A DNA stretch of 64,000 nucleotides from a bacterium (GCA_016124935.1 WGMS01000028.1:1-64000); one strand, 5' to 3'. Positions 7,984-15,837 are shown, numbered from the stretch's first letter. Program-made: numbers and translations. Notes: generated by a model not told the origin, from the sequence alone.

Positions 7984-9630
7984 ATGGAAAACAGTAAAAA
8001 GTGTATCAATTGCAATCAATATTTTGGAACCGAGATAGAGAAGTGCACTAGTTGTGAGCTTCCTCTGACTCCTATCTCTAATGACCTCGCCCGTGGTGAA
8101 GTGATAGGCGAAAAATATGCGATTGAGGCGTTGATCGGTGACGGAGGGATGAGTAAGGTCTACCGGGCCTCCCATAAACTGATGAAGAGAAAGGTCGCCA
8201 TAAAGATGCTCCACGCCGGGCTCGTCGGTCAGACCGCTACTCTGACACGGTTTAAAAAGGAGGCCGAGGCTTCCAGCCGACTCAACCATACAAATATTGT
8301 CACCACCTTCGATTTCGGATTGACCCCCGATGGCAGACCGTATCTTGTCATGGACTATCTCGAGGGTAGAAGTTTTGCAGATCTTTTAAATGATGAGCGT
8401 TTGCTCGATCCTCGGCGCTGTCTAAAGTTGTTTATACAACTTTGCTCCGGACTGGAGCACGCCCACGCCAAGGGCATCGTCCACCGTGATATCAAACCTT
8501 CCAATATCTTTGTGGTCGAAGACGAAAAGGGCAATGAAGTCATAAAATTGCTCGACTTCGGAATCGCGAAGAGAGTCTCGGAGCAACGCGAAGAGATCGA
8601 TACAGGGGAAGACGGCGATTCGAAACATGAGCCCACACTTACTGAGGCCGGCACTGTATTTGGTAGTCCTTTATATATGAGTCCGGAGCAAGTAAGCGGC
8701 GAGACGGTGGACTTTCGATCCGACATATACTCTCTTAGCTGTCTGCTTTACCAGACTTTGACCGGGACCCCCATATATGATGCCGACGACGCCATGGATT
8801 GCATGTATCATCATGTAAACGATGACCCGGAGCCTTTCAATCATCGCTGCCCCACCGCCGATATTCCCGATGAGCTTCAAGAACTCGTCTTCAAAGGTCT
8901 GGCTAAGAGTCCCGAAAATCGTATTCAGTCCATGGAGGAATATCGAGTGCGCCTCGAAGAGGAGCTCAAAAAGCTGGAGCAACCTGATAGCACTCCGGAA
9001 CTCGTTTCGGAGCCTGCCCGACAGCCTGAAGATCAAGAAGATACTGAAGTTAAAGAAGAGCCTGAAAGTATTGTCAAGTCTATCGACCCGCTCTCTTATC
9101 TTGTGCCTCTGGGGGTGGTATTGATTCTATCTCTGGTGACTCAGTTTACTGATACCAGATTGTTCGATGCCGAAGCCGCTTCGAAAAAAGCCTCGGTATC
9201 GGAGAGAATCGATAGTCAAGACAAGCAAGAAAAGAAGAAGTCTGGTGATGACCATGACAAGGCTGAACGAGGACCGCTACAGATACCGGAGCCGAAGGAG
9301 ACCGCCGAGAGTCCCAAAACTGAGAATTACCTCGAAGAGGGAAAGACCGCCTATCGAAATGGAGATTTCGAAGAAGCTCAAAACAAATTTGTAGAGGCTT
9401 TTGATCGGGCCAAAAAAGAAGGGACCGATTCATTACAATATCTCGAGACTGCCTTCTGGATCGGAAAGACCCTGCATAAGCGCAAGCAGTATCGGCTAGC
9501 GGCAGGATATCTCGAGTGGTCCGCAGAAAAATTCGAGACCCGGTATGGTACCGGATCTCGATTTGCAAAGGAGGCTCGATCTGACCTTGCTGCTTGTAAA
9601 CAGGCTCTGGCGCTCATACCGAAGAGTTGA
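7984..9630 (+). CDS. Ser/Thr protein kinase with zinc ribbon, membrane helix and TPR-like tail
   Basis: 548 residues. An N-terminal zinc ribbon (C7, C10, C21, C24) is followed by a complete Hanks-type kinase domain: Gly-loop IGDGGMSKVY, Lys74 in VAIKML, catalytic loop HRDIKPSN with Asp169, DFG Asp191, and GSPLYMSPEQ in the activation segment. A low-complexity acidic linker leads to one membrane helix (about 370-388). The extracytoplasmic part is charged and ends in a TPR-like repeat (NYLEEGKTAYRNGDFEEAQN). The topology is that of a membrane receptor kinase, kinase inside and TPR outside. The start is ATG 7984, since upstream in-frame codons read through the divergent promoter region. Confidence 0.93.
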   Translation: MENSKKCINCNQYFGTEIEKCTSCELPLTPISNDLARGEVIGEKYAIEALIGDGGMSKVYRASHKLMKRKVAIKMLHAGLVGQTATLTRFKKEAEASSRLNHTNIVTTFDFGLTPDGRPYLVMDYLEGRSFADLLNDERLLDPRRCLKLFIQLCSGLEHAHAKGIVHRDIKPSNIFVVEDEKGNEVIKLLDFGIAKRVSEQREEIDTGEDGDSKHEPTLTEAGTVFGSPLYMSPEQVSGETVDFRSDIYSLSCLLYQTLTGTPIYDADDAMDCMYHHVNDDPEPFNHRCPTADIPDELQELVFKGLAKSPENRIQSMEEYRVRLEEELKKLEQPDSTPELVSEPARQPEDQEDTEVKEEPESIVKSIDPLSYLVPLGVVLILSLVTQFTDTRLFDAEAASKKASVSERIDSQDKQEKKKSGDDHDKAERGPLQIPEPKETAESPKTENYLEEGKTAYRNGDFEEAQNKFVEAFDRAKKEGTDSLQYLETAFWIGKTLHKRKQYRLAAGYLEWSAEKFETRYGTGSRFAKEARSDLAACKQALALIPKS

Positions 9631-9640
9631 TGCTAGTTTT

Positions 9641-9877
9641 TCAGACCGGTACCGCCGGTGTGTTTTCCAGCTCTTCTTTCAACTCCTCTGCTTTGTTCTG
9701 CGATAGACCGGCTTTTTCTGTGCTGTCGACGACTGTGCCGTCTTTCTCCAGAAGTTTGCTTAGCACTCTGCTCGCGAACCCGGCGGAGAATCCCACTACG
9801 GTTCCCGTACCGAAGGCTATCAGCAGCTCCAGCTTGTGCTTCAGATCAAACACTTTATTTAGATTGAGTCTCTTCAC
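9641..9877 (-). CDS. Small single-helix membrane protein
   Basis: About 78 residues with one hydrophobic segment (LLIAFGTGTVVGFSAGFASRVL) preceded by a basic stretch and followed by an acidic tail, suggesting an inner-membrane peptide with its C-terminus in solution. The start may be TTG 9883 or GTG 9877. GTG is preferred because GGAG lies nine bases from it and only three from TTG. It begins 17 bases after the small XRE regulator, so the two are cotranscribed. No family recognised. Confidence 0.6.
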   Translation of the reverse strand: MKRLNLNKVFDLKHKLELLIAFGTGTVVGFSAGFASRVLSKLLEKDGTVVDSTEKAGLSQNKAEELKEELENTPAVPV

Positions 9878-9893
9878 GTTCAATTTCTCCTTT

Positions 9894-10127
9894 TCAAGAT
9901 TTCATCTCGTTTCCTGTTTCCCTGTCCAGTATCATTCTCTCTACCAGGCTCATCGGATTTATATCGAGTACCGTCGAGATACAGTGAAGTTCTTCCAGGC
10001 TGGGTTCTCTTGAACCTTTCTCCAGGGACTTCAATATGAAGGTCGGGATTCCTGTTTTTCTAGAAAGTTGCGAGATCGTAAATTCTTTCTGGCAGCGACG
10101 CTCCTTAATCGGGTTCTTCTCATTCAT
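9894..10127 (-). CDS. Small XRE-type helix-turn-helix regulator
   Basis: 77 residues, essentially one Cro/CI-like domain: EFTISQLSRKTGIPTFILKS, then LEKGSREPSLEELHCIS. The ATG at 10127 has AGGAG seven bases upstream; the longer open frame would start inside the preceding CBS gene. It follows that CBS gene by 10 bases and precedes a small membrane protein, so the three probably form one transcript. Targets unknown. Confidence 0.82.
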   Translation of the reverse strand: MNEKNPIKERRCQKEFTISQLSRKTGIPTFILKSLEKGSREPSLEELHCISTVLDINPMSLVERMILDRETGNEMKS

Positions 10128-10137
10128 AAAAGAGCTC

Positions 10138-10938
10138 CTACTTCGAAGAGCGAATCGGACCATTCGTTGATACCGGATAGTCTCTTTCTGCCAGGCGTTC
10201 GATAGGATCGTTCAGAGAATACAACTTTTCGTTCAGTGCGTGCCTGCTTCTTTCAAAAAGGTCTCTTTTCAGATACCAGTTCTCTTCGTCAGCATCTTTC
10301 ATCTCTAAATAGCTTTTTTCGAGTTTCTCTTTCATTTCGTTAATCTCTTCGAAAATACTCGAGCGAAGGATGTTCAAATTGGCTTCATGGGCGGCGACTC
10401 GTGATTTAAGCTGGATTATGTCTATCATGCTCAATAGATTGGCCAGTTCGATCTCCATCCTCTCTTCATAGGCTTCTCTAGTTCTCTCGAAGTCTGTGTC
10501 GAAAATATGAGAATCGGCCGATTTAAACAGACGGCTCCACGAGAATCTTAGATTAGTACTGTCTTTGACCATGTCCATCGAGAGAACGCCAACCATAGTA
10601 TTTCGCCGGTCTACTACTGGAACGCATCGAACACCACTTTTGAGCATCAGAAGCAGTGCTTCTTCAATAGTGGTCTCTTCGCCTGCAATCACCACAGACG
10701 GATTCATCACCTCTTTCAGTGGTGTCGCCGCCGGCGCCTTACTCTCGGCATAAACTTTCATCAGTAGGGCTCTGGCGGACACTGATCCGACCAGCTTTTT
10801 ACTGAATCGGCTCTCTACCACAAAGACATCATCTGGATTCGAATCATCAGTCTTTAGCATATTAACTGCTTCTTCCACCGTGCTGTCCGGGTAGAGGTAT
10901 CGAAAGCTCTTATTCATCAAGCTATTGCATGTGTACAT
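10138..10938 (-). CDS. CBS-pair protein with C-terminal coiled coil
   Basis: 266 residues. Residues 1-130 hold two CBS motifs (YLYPDSTVEEAVNMLK, VGSVSARALLMKVY, then EVMNPSVVIAGEETTIEEAL, VPVVDRRNTMVGVLSMDMV), which usually sense adenine nucleotides. From about 150 onward the sequence is charged and heptad-like (LANLLSMIDIIQLKSRVAAH through MKEKLEKSYLEMK), a long coiled coil for self-association or partner binding. A purine-rich GGAGGAGGGG stretch precedes ATG 10938. It heads an operon with the XRE and membrane peptide genes and is divergent from the LRV unit at 11079. No known output domain is present. Confidence 0.85.
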   Translation of the reverse strand: MYTCNSLMNKSFRYLYPDSTVEEAVNMLKTDDSNPDDVFVVESRFSKKLVGSVSARALLMKVYAESKAPAATPLKEVMNPSVVIAGEETTIEEALLLMLKSGVRCVPVVDRRNTMVGVLSMDMVKDSTNLRFSWSRLFKSADSHIFDTDFERTREAYEERMEIELANLLSMIDIIQLKSRVAAHEANLNILRSSIFEEINEMKEKLEKSYLEMKDADEENWYLKRDLFERSRHALNEKLYSLNDPIERLAERDYPVSTNGPIRSSK

Positions 10939-11078
10939 ACTCTGCCCCTCCTCCTTTTCCTCTCTGTCGCCGGATACTCAAACTGGATAGCATGTATTCT
11001 CACCGCAGTTGCCGCTTTTTGAAATTAAGTCGGCATTAAGTTTTTGCGGCTGTGCTAAATAAATGTCAAGGAGGTTTT

Positions 11079-11279
11079 ATGCACAGACCAAAAGATAAAC
11101 ATAAATTGAAACAGATCGAAGCTATAAGAAAGGAATCGTGCCGACGTCATCGAAGAACGTGGTCGGGAGGTTCCGACCAGTCCCTGCCTGTCACTTTCAA
11201 GGCCCGGGTGGAGGATGCCGGCCATCACGGCAGAGATCAATTGAACAGGACGATAGCGGACTTGCAGGAGGTGATATAA
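11079..11279 (+). CDS. Small basic protein upstream of the LRV protein
   Basis: 66-residue, Arg/Lys/His-rich product (starts MHRPKDKHKLKQIEAIRKES) with an excellent ribosome site, AAGGAGG four bases before ATG 11079. Its stop codon lies two bases before the ATG of the LRV gene, inside that gene's ribosome-site region, so translation is probably coupled. No family recognised; the composition would suit nucleic-acid binding, but that is a guess. Confidence 0.55.
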   Translation: MHRPKDKHKLKQIEAIRKESCRRHRRTWSGGSDQSLPVTFKARVEDAGHHGRDQLNRTIADLQEVI

Positions 11280-11281
11280 AT

Positions 11282-11785
11282 ATGAATAGCTCTGGTCAGA
11301 AAAATAATTCGTTCGAACTTTTTCATAAGTACAGTGAGCGACTTGCGGCGAAGTGGGGGTTGAATTCCGCCAGTGATCCTCATCTTCCGGCCATCATAAC
11401 ATCGGACCCCAATACTCCTCGAAAGTTTCTGGCACTCTATGCCCAGTCGACAGAGAAGGATATTCTGGAGCGTCTGGCGGCTAATCCTAATACTCCCGAT
11501 GATGTTCTAATGGGCCTTGCTGACCATTATGATTCGGCTGTGCGCACCGCTCTTGCCAACAATAATTGTGCACCGGATAAGGTGATTGAGAGCCTGGTGG
11601 AGGATGAGAGCGTCAACGTGCGATTCACTGTGGCATCCAATCCACATTCATCGAAGCGAGCCCTCAAGGCTCTTGAAAGAGATTGCAATCCTTATGTAGT
11701 CAGACGGGCATCTAAAACCCTGAATCGAATCAGTGCTCTCAATAATGAGGCTGTCGAAGAGAAAAAGATAGCAACCAACCGGTGA
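11282..11785 (+). CDS. LRV-repeat protein
   Basis: 167 residues with about five LRV-type repeats of 24 residues: DPNTPRKFLALYAQSTEKDI, NPNTPDDVLMGLADHYDSAV, NNCAPDKVIESLVEDESVNV and NPHSSKRALKALERDCNPYV. Each is followed by an R-xx-x-A-x-N turn (RLAANPN, RTALANNN, RFTVASNP). The start is ATG 11282 because GGAGGTGAT, a near-perfect anti-16S match, stands before it; the longer open frame to 11138 runs through the previous gene. It is a relative of the protein at 2350. As there, a CBS-pair protein is the neighbour. Likely a protein-interaction scaffold. Confidence 0.85.
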   Translation: MNSSGQKNNSFELFHKYSERLAAKWGLNSASDPHLPAIITSDPNTPRKFLALYAQSTEKDILERLAANPNTPDDVLMGLADHYDSAVRTALANNNCAPDKVIESLVEDESVNVRFTVASNPHSSKRALKALERDCNPYVVRRASKTLNRISALNNEAVEEKKIATNR

Positions 11786-11808
11786 AGCTTGAACAGTGAG
11801 TATTTAAA

Positions 11809-11842
11809 GAAGGAGGTCCTTATTGAATTAAGGACCTCCTTC
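11809..11842 (+). terminator. Terminator hairpin after the LRV gene
   Basis: Perfect 13-bp inverted repeat, GAAGGAGGTCCTT and AAGGACCTCCTTC, with an 8-base loop, 24 bases after the LRV stop codon. A T-containing tail (TCTTCAGTATT) follows. One arm contains a ribosome-site-like GGAGG, which would be buried in the stem. Confidence 0.7.
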
Positions 11843-12017
11843 TCTTCAGTATTCAAGAATCATCGCCACTTGCCCTGACTGGCATGGTAGAAACTTCTAG
11901 AGGAAATGGAAGAGTTATACACTCTGATACCGAATCGCTGACAAAGATAGCAAGACCATGGTCGAGTTCTTTTAACTTCATAGCTTGAAATCGGCTGACC
12001 TGTGCTACGAAGAAAAT

Positions 12018-12155
12018 ATGAATATGTTTTTGAAAAAACTTAGACCTGGCGAGCCGGATGACCCGACTCCGGATCCTGTTCCGGGGCCGCCACCACCGCC
12101 TAGACCCAATCCCGGCCCGAGACCGGAACCTAAACTTTCGAGAGGTCGAGAATAA
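12018..12155 (+). CDS. Possible proline-rich micro-protein
   Basis: 45-codon reading frame whose product is about one third proline (DDPTPDPVPGPPPPPRPNPG) after a short basic start (MNMFLKKLRP). No good ribosome site is visible and its last 26 bases overlap the 3' end of the gene on the other strand. The strongly biased composition is unlikely in random sequence, but translation is unproven. Confidence 0.3.
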   Translation: MNMFLKKLRPGEPDDPTPDPVPGPPPPPRPNPGPRPEPKLSRGRE

Positions 12156-12486
12156 TCGAGGTCATCAGCTTCAGCCTCTGGAAATAAGCGATGGTTTCTT
12201 TTTCGCTGACCCGGGCTAGAACTTTGTCTAGAATTCCATAGAGGTCTATGACAAGATCTGTGAAGCGGGTTTGCATACCGGCTTTTTCATAGTAGCGGTC
12301 GAGCATTACTAGATCTCCTTCCATCTGGCAAAAGATCTCGATCAGATTACAGGCGTGGGTGTCTATGGCAAACAGATCACAGTTCTCTATCTGTTCGCCG
12401 GGGAAGTTCTCTCTGTCCTGGAGATGTTCATTCAGCAACGCCAGCAGAAAGGCTATTCTGGATTCGTCTTCTTCGCTTATTAGCAT
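12130..12486 (-). CDS. Unknown helical protein, last gene of the J/VWA/PurA-like operon
   Basis: About 118 residues, rich in Leu, Glu and Asp, and predicted all-helical (RIAFLLALLNEHLQDRE, CNLIEIFCQMEGDLVMLDRY, DLVIDLYGILDKVLARVSEK). No membrane segment and no recognised family. It begins within the last 59 bases of the PurA-like gene, so it is probably translated by coupling. ATG 12486 or the TTG at 12495 could be the start; neither has a clear ribosome site. Its place in the operon suggests a role with the three upstream products. Confidence 0.6.
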   Translation of the reverse strand: MLISEEDESRIAFLLALLNEHLQDRENFPGEQIENCDLFAIDTHACNLIEIFCQMEGDLVMLDRYYEKAGMQTRFTDLVIDLYGILDKVLARVSEKETIAYFQRLKLMTSIILDLSKV

Positions 12487-13717
12487 CTTGTCCAAGATTA
12501 TTTGTTATGAACAGCAAATCTCTTGAATTATATACCAAACTCGACCGGGTCTCGATACTGGCAGCATCGGGTCCGTGACTTCTATAGAATACCGGGTAGT
12601 TGAGGCTGGCCAATTCACTGTCCGCTTCGGCCAACTGATCGAGGCAGGTCAGAGCGACCACTGGCTTGACCGGCAGGTTGTCCTTTCTCGAGCGCAGATC
12701 CAGGTCTATCGAGTTTTTCAGGGTAGCCGAATAGAGAGGTCCATAACGCAACTTGCCCTGGAAGGGGTTTTCTATGTTCGTTTTATCTTTACCCAGTCCA
12801 CTGAATGATGGGGGCAGCTCTCCTTCTTTTGCCAGGGGGCCGGCACCATGTCGAGTGAGATAGGTCCTTGTCACATAGATGATCTCGATTCTTTCAATTT
12901 TGCCAGGTTCTTTTGCTTTTCCTTCTATTAGTTGGAGAGCGTTGGCGCAGCCGGTGCGGGAGCGGGTCAAGTGAGGAAAGAGATCCATTCTATCTTCACC
13001 AAGTAGAAGACCCTGGGCTCCTTCGAAAATCTCCACATCGTATTGCCCCGGAGCATCCGCCCTTGTAACGAATGCCCTTTCGAGCATAGTCTTAAGTGCT
13101 TCAAGAAAACCTTTGTTCAGATTGTCGATGGAGGCACCAGCCAGTTGAGTCTCCAGATGATCAGGGCGGAGAGCAAGGGCAGATAGCCTGAGAGGAAGCC
13201 ATTCTTTTTCTAGCAATGTCAGTTTCTTCTCAATCCCCCTCGAATCGAACAGATCTTTTACCCTGATACGATAGCCTGGGAATGTGGCTGATCTGGTGAC
13301 TGTTTCATTTATGCCTATTCCACAGCTGCCATGTTTTTGCTTTTCTCGTTTTCGCTCCAGGGCTTGATTGATCAACATATCGAGGGGTGTCGATACCAGG
13401 GCGTTCTCGTTGATTGATATTTCGGGATCGATGCCTTTATTCGATAACTCTTTGAGTTCTTTCACAAATAAGAGCGGATTGACTATGAAATATTCGCTCA
13501 GATATGATGGAGCACCGGCCAGGGTGCCTGCCCCGAAGTGGCTGAATACATGCCTTTTTGAAGTTTTGTAATCTACCACGGTATGGCCTGCCTGGGCGCC
13601 ACCGTTGAATCTAGTCACCAGGCAGCTGCCGGCATATTTGCGGCTCAAGTAGTCTGTGATAAGACCTTTGCCCTCGTCGCCGTAATTGGCTCCTATGACT
13701 ATATATGCTCGTTTCAT
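12428..13717 (-). CDS. Divergent adenylosuccinate synthetase-family protein (PurA-like)
   Basis: 429 residues, the normal PurA length. The GTP-dependent ligase signature is present: GANYGDEGKG with catalytic Asp14, then RFNGGAQAGHTV with His45, and FEGAQG in the middle. PurA joins IMP and aspartate. Several landmarks differ from housekeeping PurA: the stretch after FEGAQG reads FPHLTRSRTG instead of the usual YP-V-TSSN type, and TRTYLTRHGAGPL is unlike E. coli. The family includes the phage PurZ enzymes, which act on dGMP, but those lack the catalytic Asp kept here. AAGGAG lies eight bases before ATG 13717. It lies in an operon with a J-domain pseudokinase and a VWA protein, not with purine genes, so a specialised role is plausible. 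Confidence 0.82.
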   Translation of the reverse strand: MKRAYIVIGANYGDEGKGLITDYLSRKYAGSCLVTRFNGGAQAGHTVVDYKTSKRHVFSHFGAGTLAGAPSYLSEYFIVNPLLFVKELKELSNKGIDPEISINENALVSTPLDMLINQALERKREKQKHGSCGIGINETVTRSATFPGYRIRVKDLFDSRGIEKKLTLLEKEWLPLRLSALALRPDHLETQLAGASIDNLNKGFLEALKTMLERAFVTRADAPGQYDVEIFEGAQGLLLGEDRMDLFPHLTRSRTGCANALQLIEGKAKEPGKIERIEIIYVTRTYLTRHGAGPLAKEGELPPSFSGLGKDKTNIENPFQGKLRYGPLYSATLKNSIDLDLRSRKDNLPVKPVVALTCLDQLAEADSELASLNYPVFYRSHGPDAASIETRSSLVYNSRDLLFITNNLGQDANKRRRRIQNSLSAGVAE

Positions 13718-13758
13718 GACCGGTACTCCTTCGATGGTCGATCTCTTAACATTGGATC

Positions 13759-14685
13759 TTAGCGGAACCAGGTGATGCCACCAGCTGTCGGTTTCTTTCC
13801 GGCAAAGGGCAGCAGCGATCTTTTTAAGGTGAGCGCGGTACTGCTCGACCAGCCCCGGACGGCACTGTCCAGATCGGAGCCTTCCGCCACCGAGATGGCG
13901 GAGACTATGAGTTCGGCCAGGTCTTTGTGATCTGACAGTCCAATTGCTTTTTGCCCCAGCAGATCCCGCCAGGCCGCTCGTGCTTTTTCGCCGCTGTGCC
14001 TGAAATAACTGCCTTCTTCGATCATAATGTGATAGATATCCCAGTCCTTTTCTGCAAGGGCAAGAAGCTCTGTGGTGCTCAGGTCCTTTTGCAGTCCAGA
14101 GATAGATTCTGACCCCAGAAATTTCTTCACGTGTTCTTTTTTGAGAACCGGCGGCGGTGGCTCATCTCCTACCGTGAATAAATAGCCTCGTTTACCTCTT
14201 TTTTTGATGGCATCACAGCGAGTGCGTGTGGCAGCGAAATACCAGGGGAGATTATAGCTCTCATAAGCGTTTCCACCACCGCCTCCTTCTATGTAGAATT
14301 TGCTCAGTTGCGAGGCCAGTCGAATATCGCTTTCGAACTGGGTGACTTGCAAAGGTGCCCGATCACACCAGGCGTCTCCCACTGCCATCAGCATAATGTG
14401 AGGGTCGGTTACCGGTTTTCTATCATAGATCGCTTCGATTAGCACACCCAGACCCTTTCTAATCAGTACTTCTGCCAGAAAGCCCATCGATCCTGTCTGA
14501 TCGACCGCCACTATAATCGGTGTCGAATTCGGATTGGCTTCTGAGTCGCAGGATTCTCTCACCTTTATATGGAGAGGATCCAGGTCTCTTTCGAGGCTGT
14601 GTTTAAAAATCTCGGATCTAGATTTGTGGCTGGTTTTATCTACATATCGTGCCCAATCTTCCGGGCACCATCTTGTCGTACCCAT
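13759..14685 (-). CDS. VWA-domain protein
   Basis: 308 residues. A von Willebrand factor A domain begins at about residue 56 (TPIIVAVDQTGSMG) with an intact metal-ion site of the D-x-T/S-x-S kind (Asp62, Thr64, Ser66). Typical later strands are IMLMAVGDAWCD, then GGGGGNAYESY and RGYLFTVGDE. The domain binds a partner protein through Mg2+. No signal peptide or membrane helix, so cytoplasmic. AAGGAGG is seven bases before the ATG, and the gene starts 14 bases after the J-domain gene. VWA proteins often work with an ATPase or kinase; here the partners encoded are a J-domain pseudokinase and a PurA-like enzyme. Confidence 0.87.
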   Translation of the reverse strand: MGTTRWCPEDWARYVDKTSHKSRSEIFKHSLERDLDPLHIKVRESCDSEANPNSTPIIVAVDQTGSMGFLAEVLIRKGLGVLIEAIYDRKPVTDPHIMLMAVGDAWCDRAPLQVTQFESDIRLASQLSKFYIEGGGGGNAYESYNLPWYFAATRTRCDAIKKRGKRGYLFTVGDEPPPPVLKKEHVKKFLGSESISGLQKDLSTTELLALAEKDWDIYHIMIEEGSYFRHSGEKARAAWRDLLGQKAIGLSDHKDLAELIVSAISVAEGSDLDSAVRGWSSSTALTLKRSLLPFAGKKPTAGGITWFR

Positions 14686-14699
14686 GGTGTATCCTCCTT

Positions 14700-15725
14700 C
14701 TACTTTCTATATAGACTTGCTTTGTCCATTTTTAATTCGACGAATTTAGGCTCGCCGAACACTGATTCCAGTGCTTCGTGTTTCCATTTTTGATATTCTT
14801 CTAGCGCTGTATCGGCCGTCTTTGCGCTGAGCGATGGTCTCAGAGCCGTTTCTCCTTTTTCTAAGAGGCACAGCCCCAGCGCTTTGATAAGAGCTAGATC
14901 TGCGGCATGACCGGCTCTGCCGCTTTCAAGTATGGATATCGGAATTATTTCGAGGCTGGAATCAGGAAGCGCTTTCAGCTCGTCGCCCGTTTTGCAGGAG
15001 TACCACCAGCCGCCCAAGAGCATGACGCTGTGTCTCAGGGGCGAGATAAAAACCGTTTCCGTATTGATGGCATTATGCGTAATACCGGCATATTCCAGAA
15101 AACAGGCTAGATTATAGAGATTGTTCAGGATCCAGGCGACATGTTCTTTTTCTAGCTTACCCGCGTCTGCCAGTAGGAACTGGTCGGGGGTTTTTCTGAT
15201 AACCAGATATTGATAATGGCGACTGCGGAAGCTCTCTAAAATCTCCGGCAGATATCTGGACATCTCAATTGCCATCTCTTTGTCGGCAAAGGAGGAGGAT
15301 AGAGAATAGATTGTTTTTCTGGCTTCTTTCAGTAGTTCTTCGAATTCCAGACCTATTTCGAAAGTGACTGAATGGTCGTCGATATAGAGATTGCCCAACT
15401 CCACAGGAAGGCGACGGTAGTAGAAGATCGCTTTTATGCTGCCGTCTTCCAATCGCACTCTTTTTCGACCCGGTTCTTCTGCTTCGGCTTTCTCGACCGG
15501 CTCCACCCAGGTGCCATCAAGGCTCTTGATCTTTGCTTCTCGATAGAGTGCCAGGAGTCGTTCGAGCACCGTTCTTGCCATGGGATGGTCGGTTCTGTCG
15601 GGATGCCAGGCTTTGACCAGGCTTCGGTATTCTTCTCTTGCCATCTTCGGCTCGCGAGAATAAAGAGCTTCGGGCTCGGTTATTTCTAGCAGCTTTTCGG
15701 CTTCGAGTTTTTTGAGGTTGCGCAT
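14700..15725 (-). CDS. J-domain protein with C-terminal pseudokinase-like region
   Basis: 341 residues. The N-terminal 70 residues form a DnaJ-type J domain: YRSLVKAWHPDRTDHP has the His-Pro-Asp motif (41-43) needed to stimulate an Hsp70. After a linker, residues about 165-340 resemble a protein-kinase fold that has lost its active site: YQYLVIRKTPDQFLLA, then HNAINTETVFI where kinases have HRD-x-K-xx-N, and VMLLGGWWYS where DFG is expected. Neither the catalytic Asp nor the metal-binding Asp is kept. No Zn finger or substrate domain of classical DnaJ. GAGG six bases before the ATG sets the start. It is the first gene of a four-gene operon. Confidence 0.75.
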   Translation of the reverse strand: MRNLKKLEAEKLLEITEPEALYSREPKMAREEYRSLVKAWHPDRTDHPMARTVLERLLALYREAKIKSLDGTWVEPVEKAEAEEPGRKRVRLEDGSIKAIFYYRRLPVELGNLYIDDHSVTFEIGLEFEELLKEARKTIYSLSSSFADKEMAIEMSRYLPEILESFRSRHYQYLVIRKTPDQFLLADAGKLEKEHVAWILNNLYNLACFLEYAGITHNAINTETVFISPLRHSVMLLGGWWYSCKTGDELKALPDSSLEIIPISILESGRAGHAADLALIKALGLCLLEKGETALRPSLSAKTADTALEEYQKWKHEALESVFGEPKFVELKMDKASLYRK

Positions 15726-15756
15726 GGTGATCCTCTTTGACAGAAAACGTAGATAT

Positions 15757-15772
15757 TACGATAACTATCGTA
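15757..15772. promoter_or_regulatory. Palindromic operator before the J/VWA/PurA-like operon
   Basis: TACGATA-AC-TATCGTA, 7-bp arms around a 2-base centre, flanked by direct repeats of CGTAGAT (15749-15755 and 15769-15775). On the minus strand it covers the likely -10 box of the operon promoter, so a dimeric repressor bound here would block transcription. A further half-site-like ACGATAAC occurs near 15890. The regulator is not identified. Confidence 0.5.
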
Positions 15773-15796
15773 GATTGCCAACAACGAATCTGTCAA
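15767..15796 (-). promoter_or_regulatory. Likely promoter of the J/VWA/PurA-like operon
   Basis: On the minus strand a perfect -35 box TTGACA (15796-15791) is followed 18 bases later by TACGAT (15772-15767), which lies within the palindrome. Transcription would begin about 35 bases before the ATG at 15725. Confidence 0.5.
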
Positions 15797-15823
15797 GACT
15801 TGTTTCGATATTGCGCTCTTTGT

Positions 15824-15837
15824 TTTGCGGGCGCAAA
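15824..15837. repeat. Short palindrome in the divergent intergenic region
   Basis: TTTGCG-GG-CGCAAA, 6-bp arms, between the J-domain operon and the oxidoreductase operon. A protein-binding site is possible; no other evidence. Confidence 0.3.

Noticed and set aside
12428..13717. PurZ, the diaminopurine-genome enzyme
   Set aside because: PurZ lacks the catalytic Asp of GDEGKG, which is present here; no other Z-genome genes are nearby.
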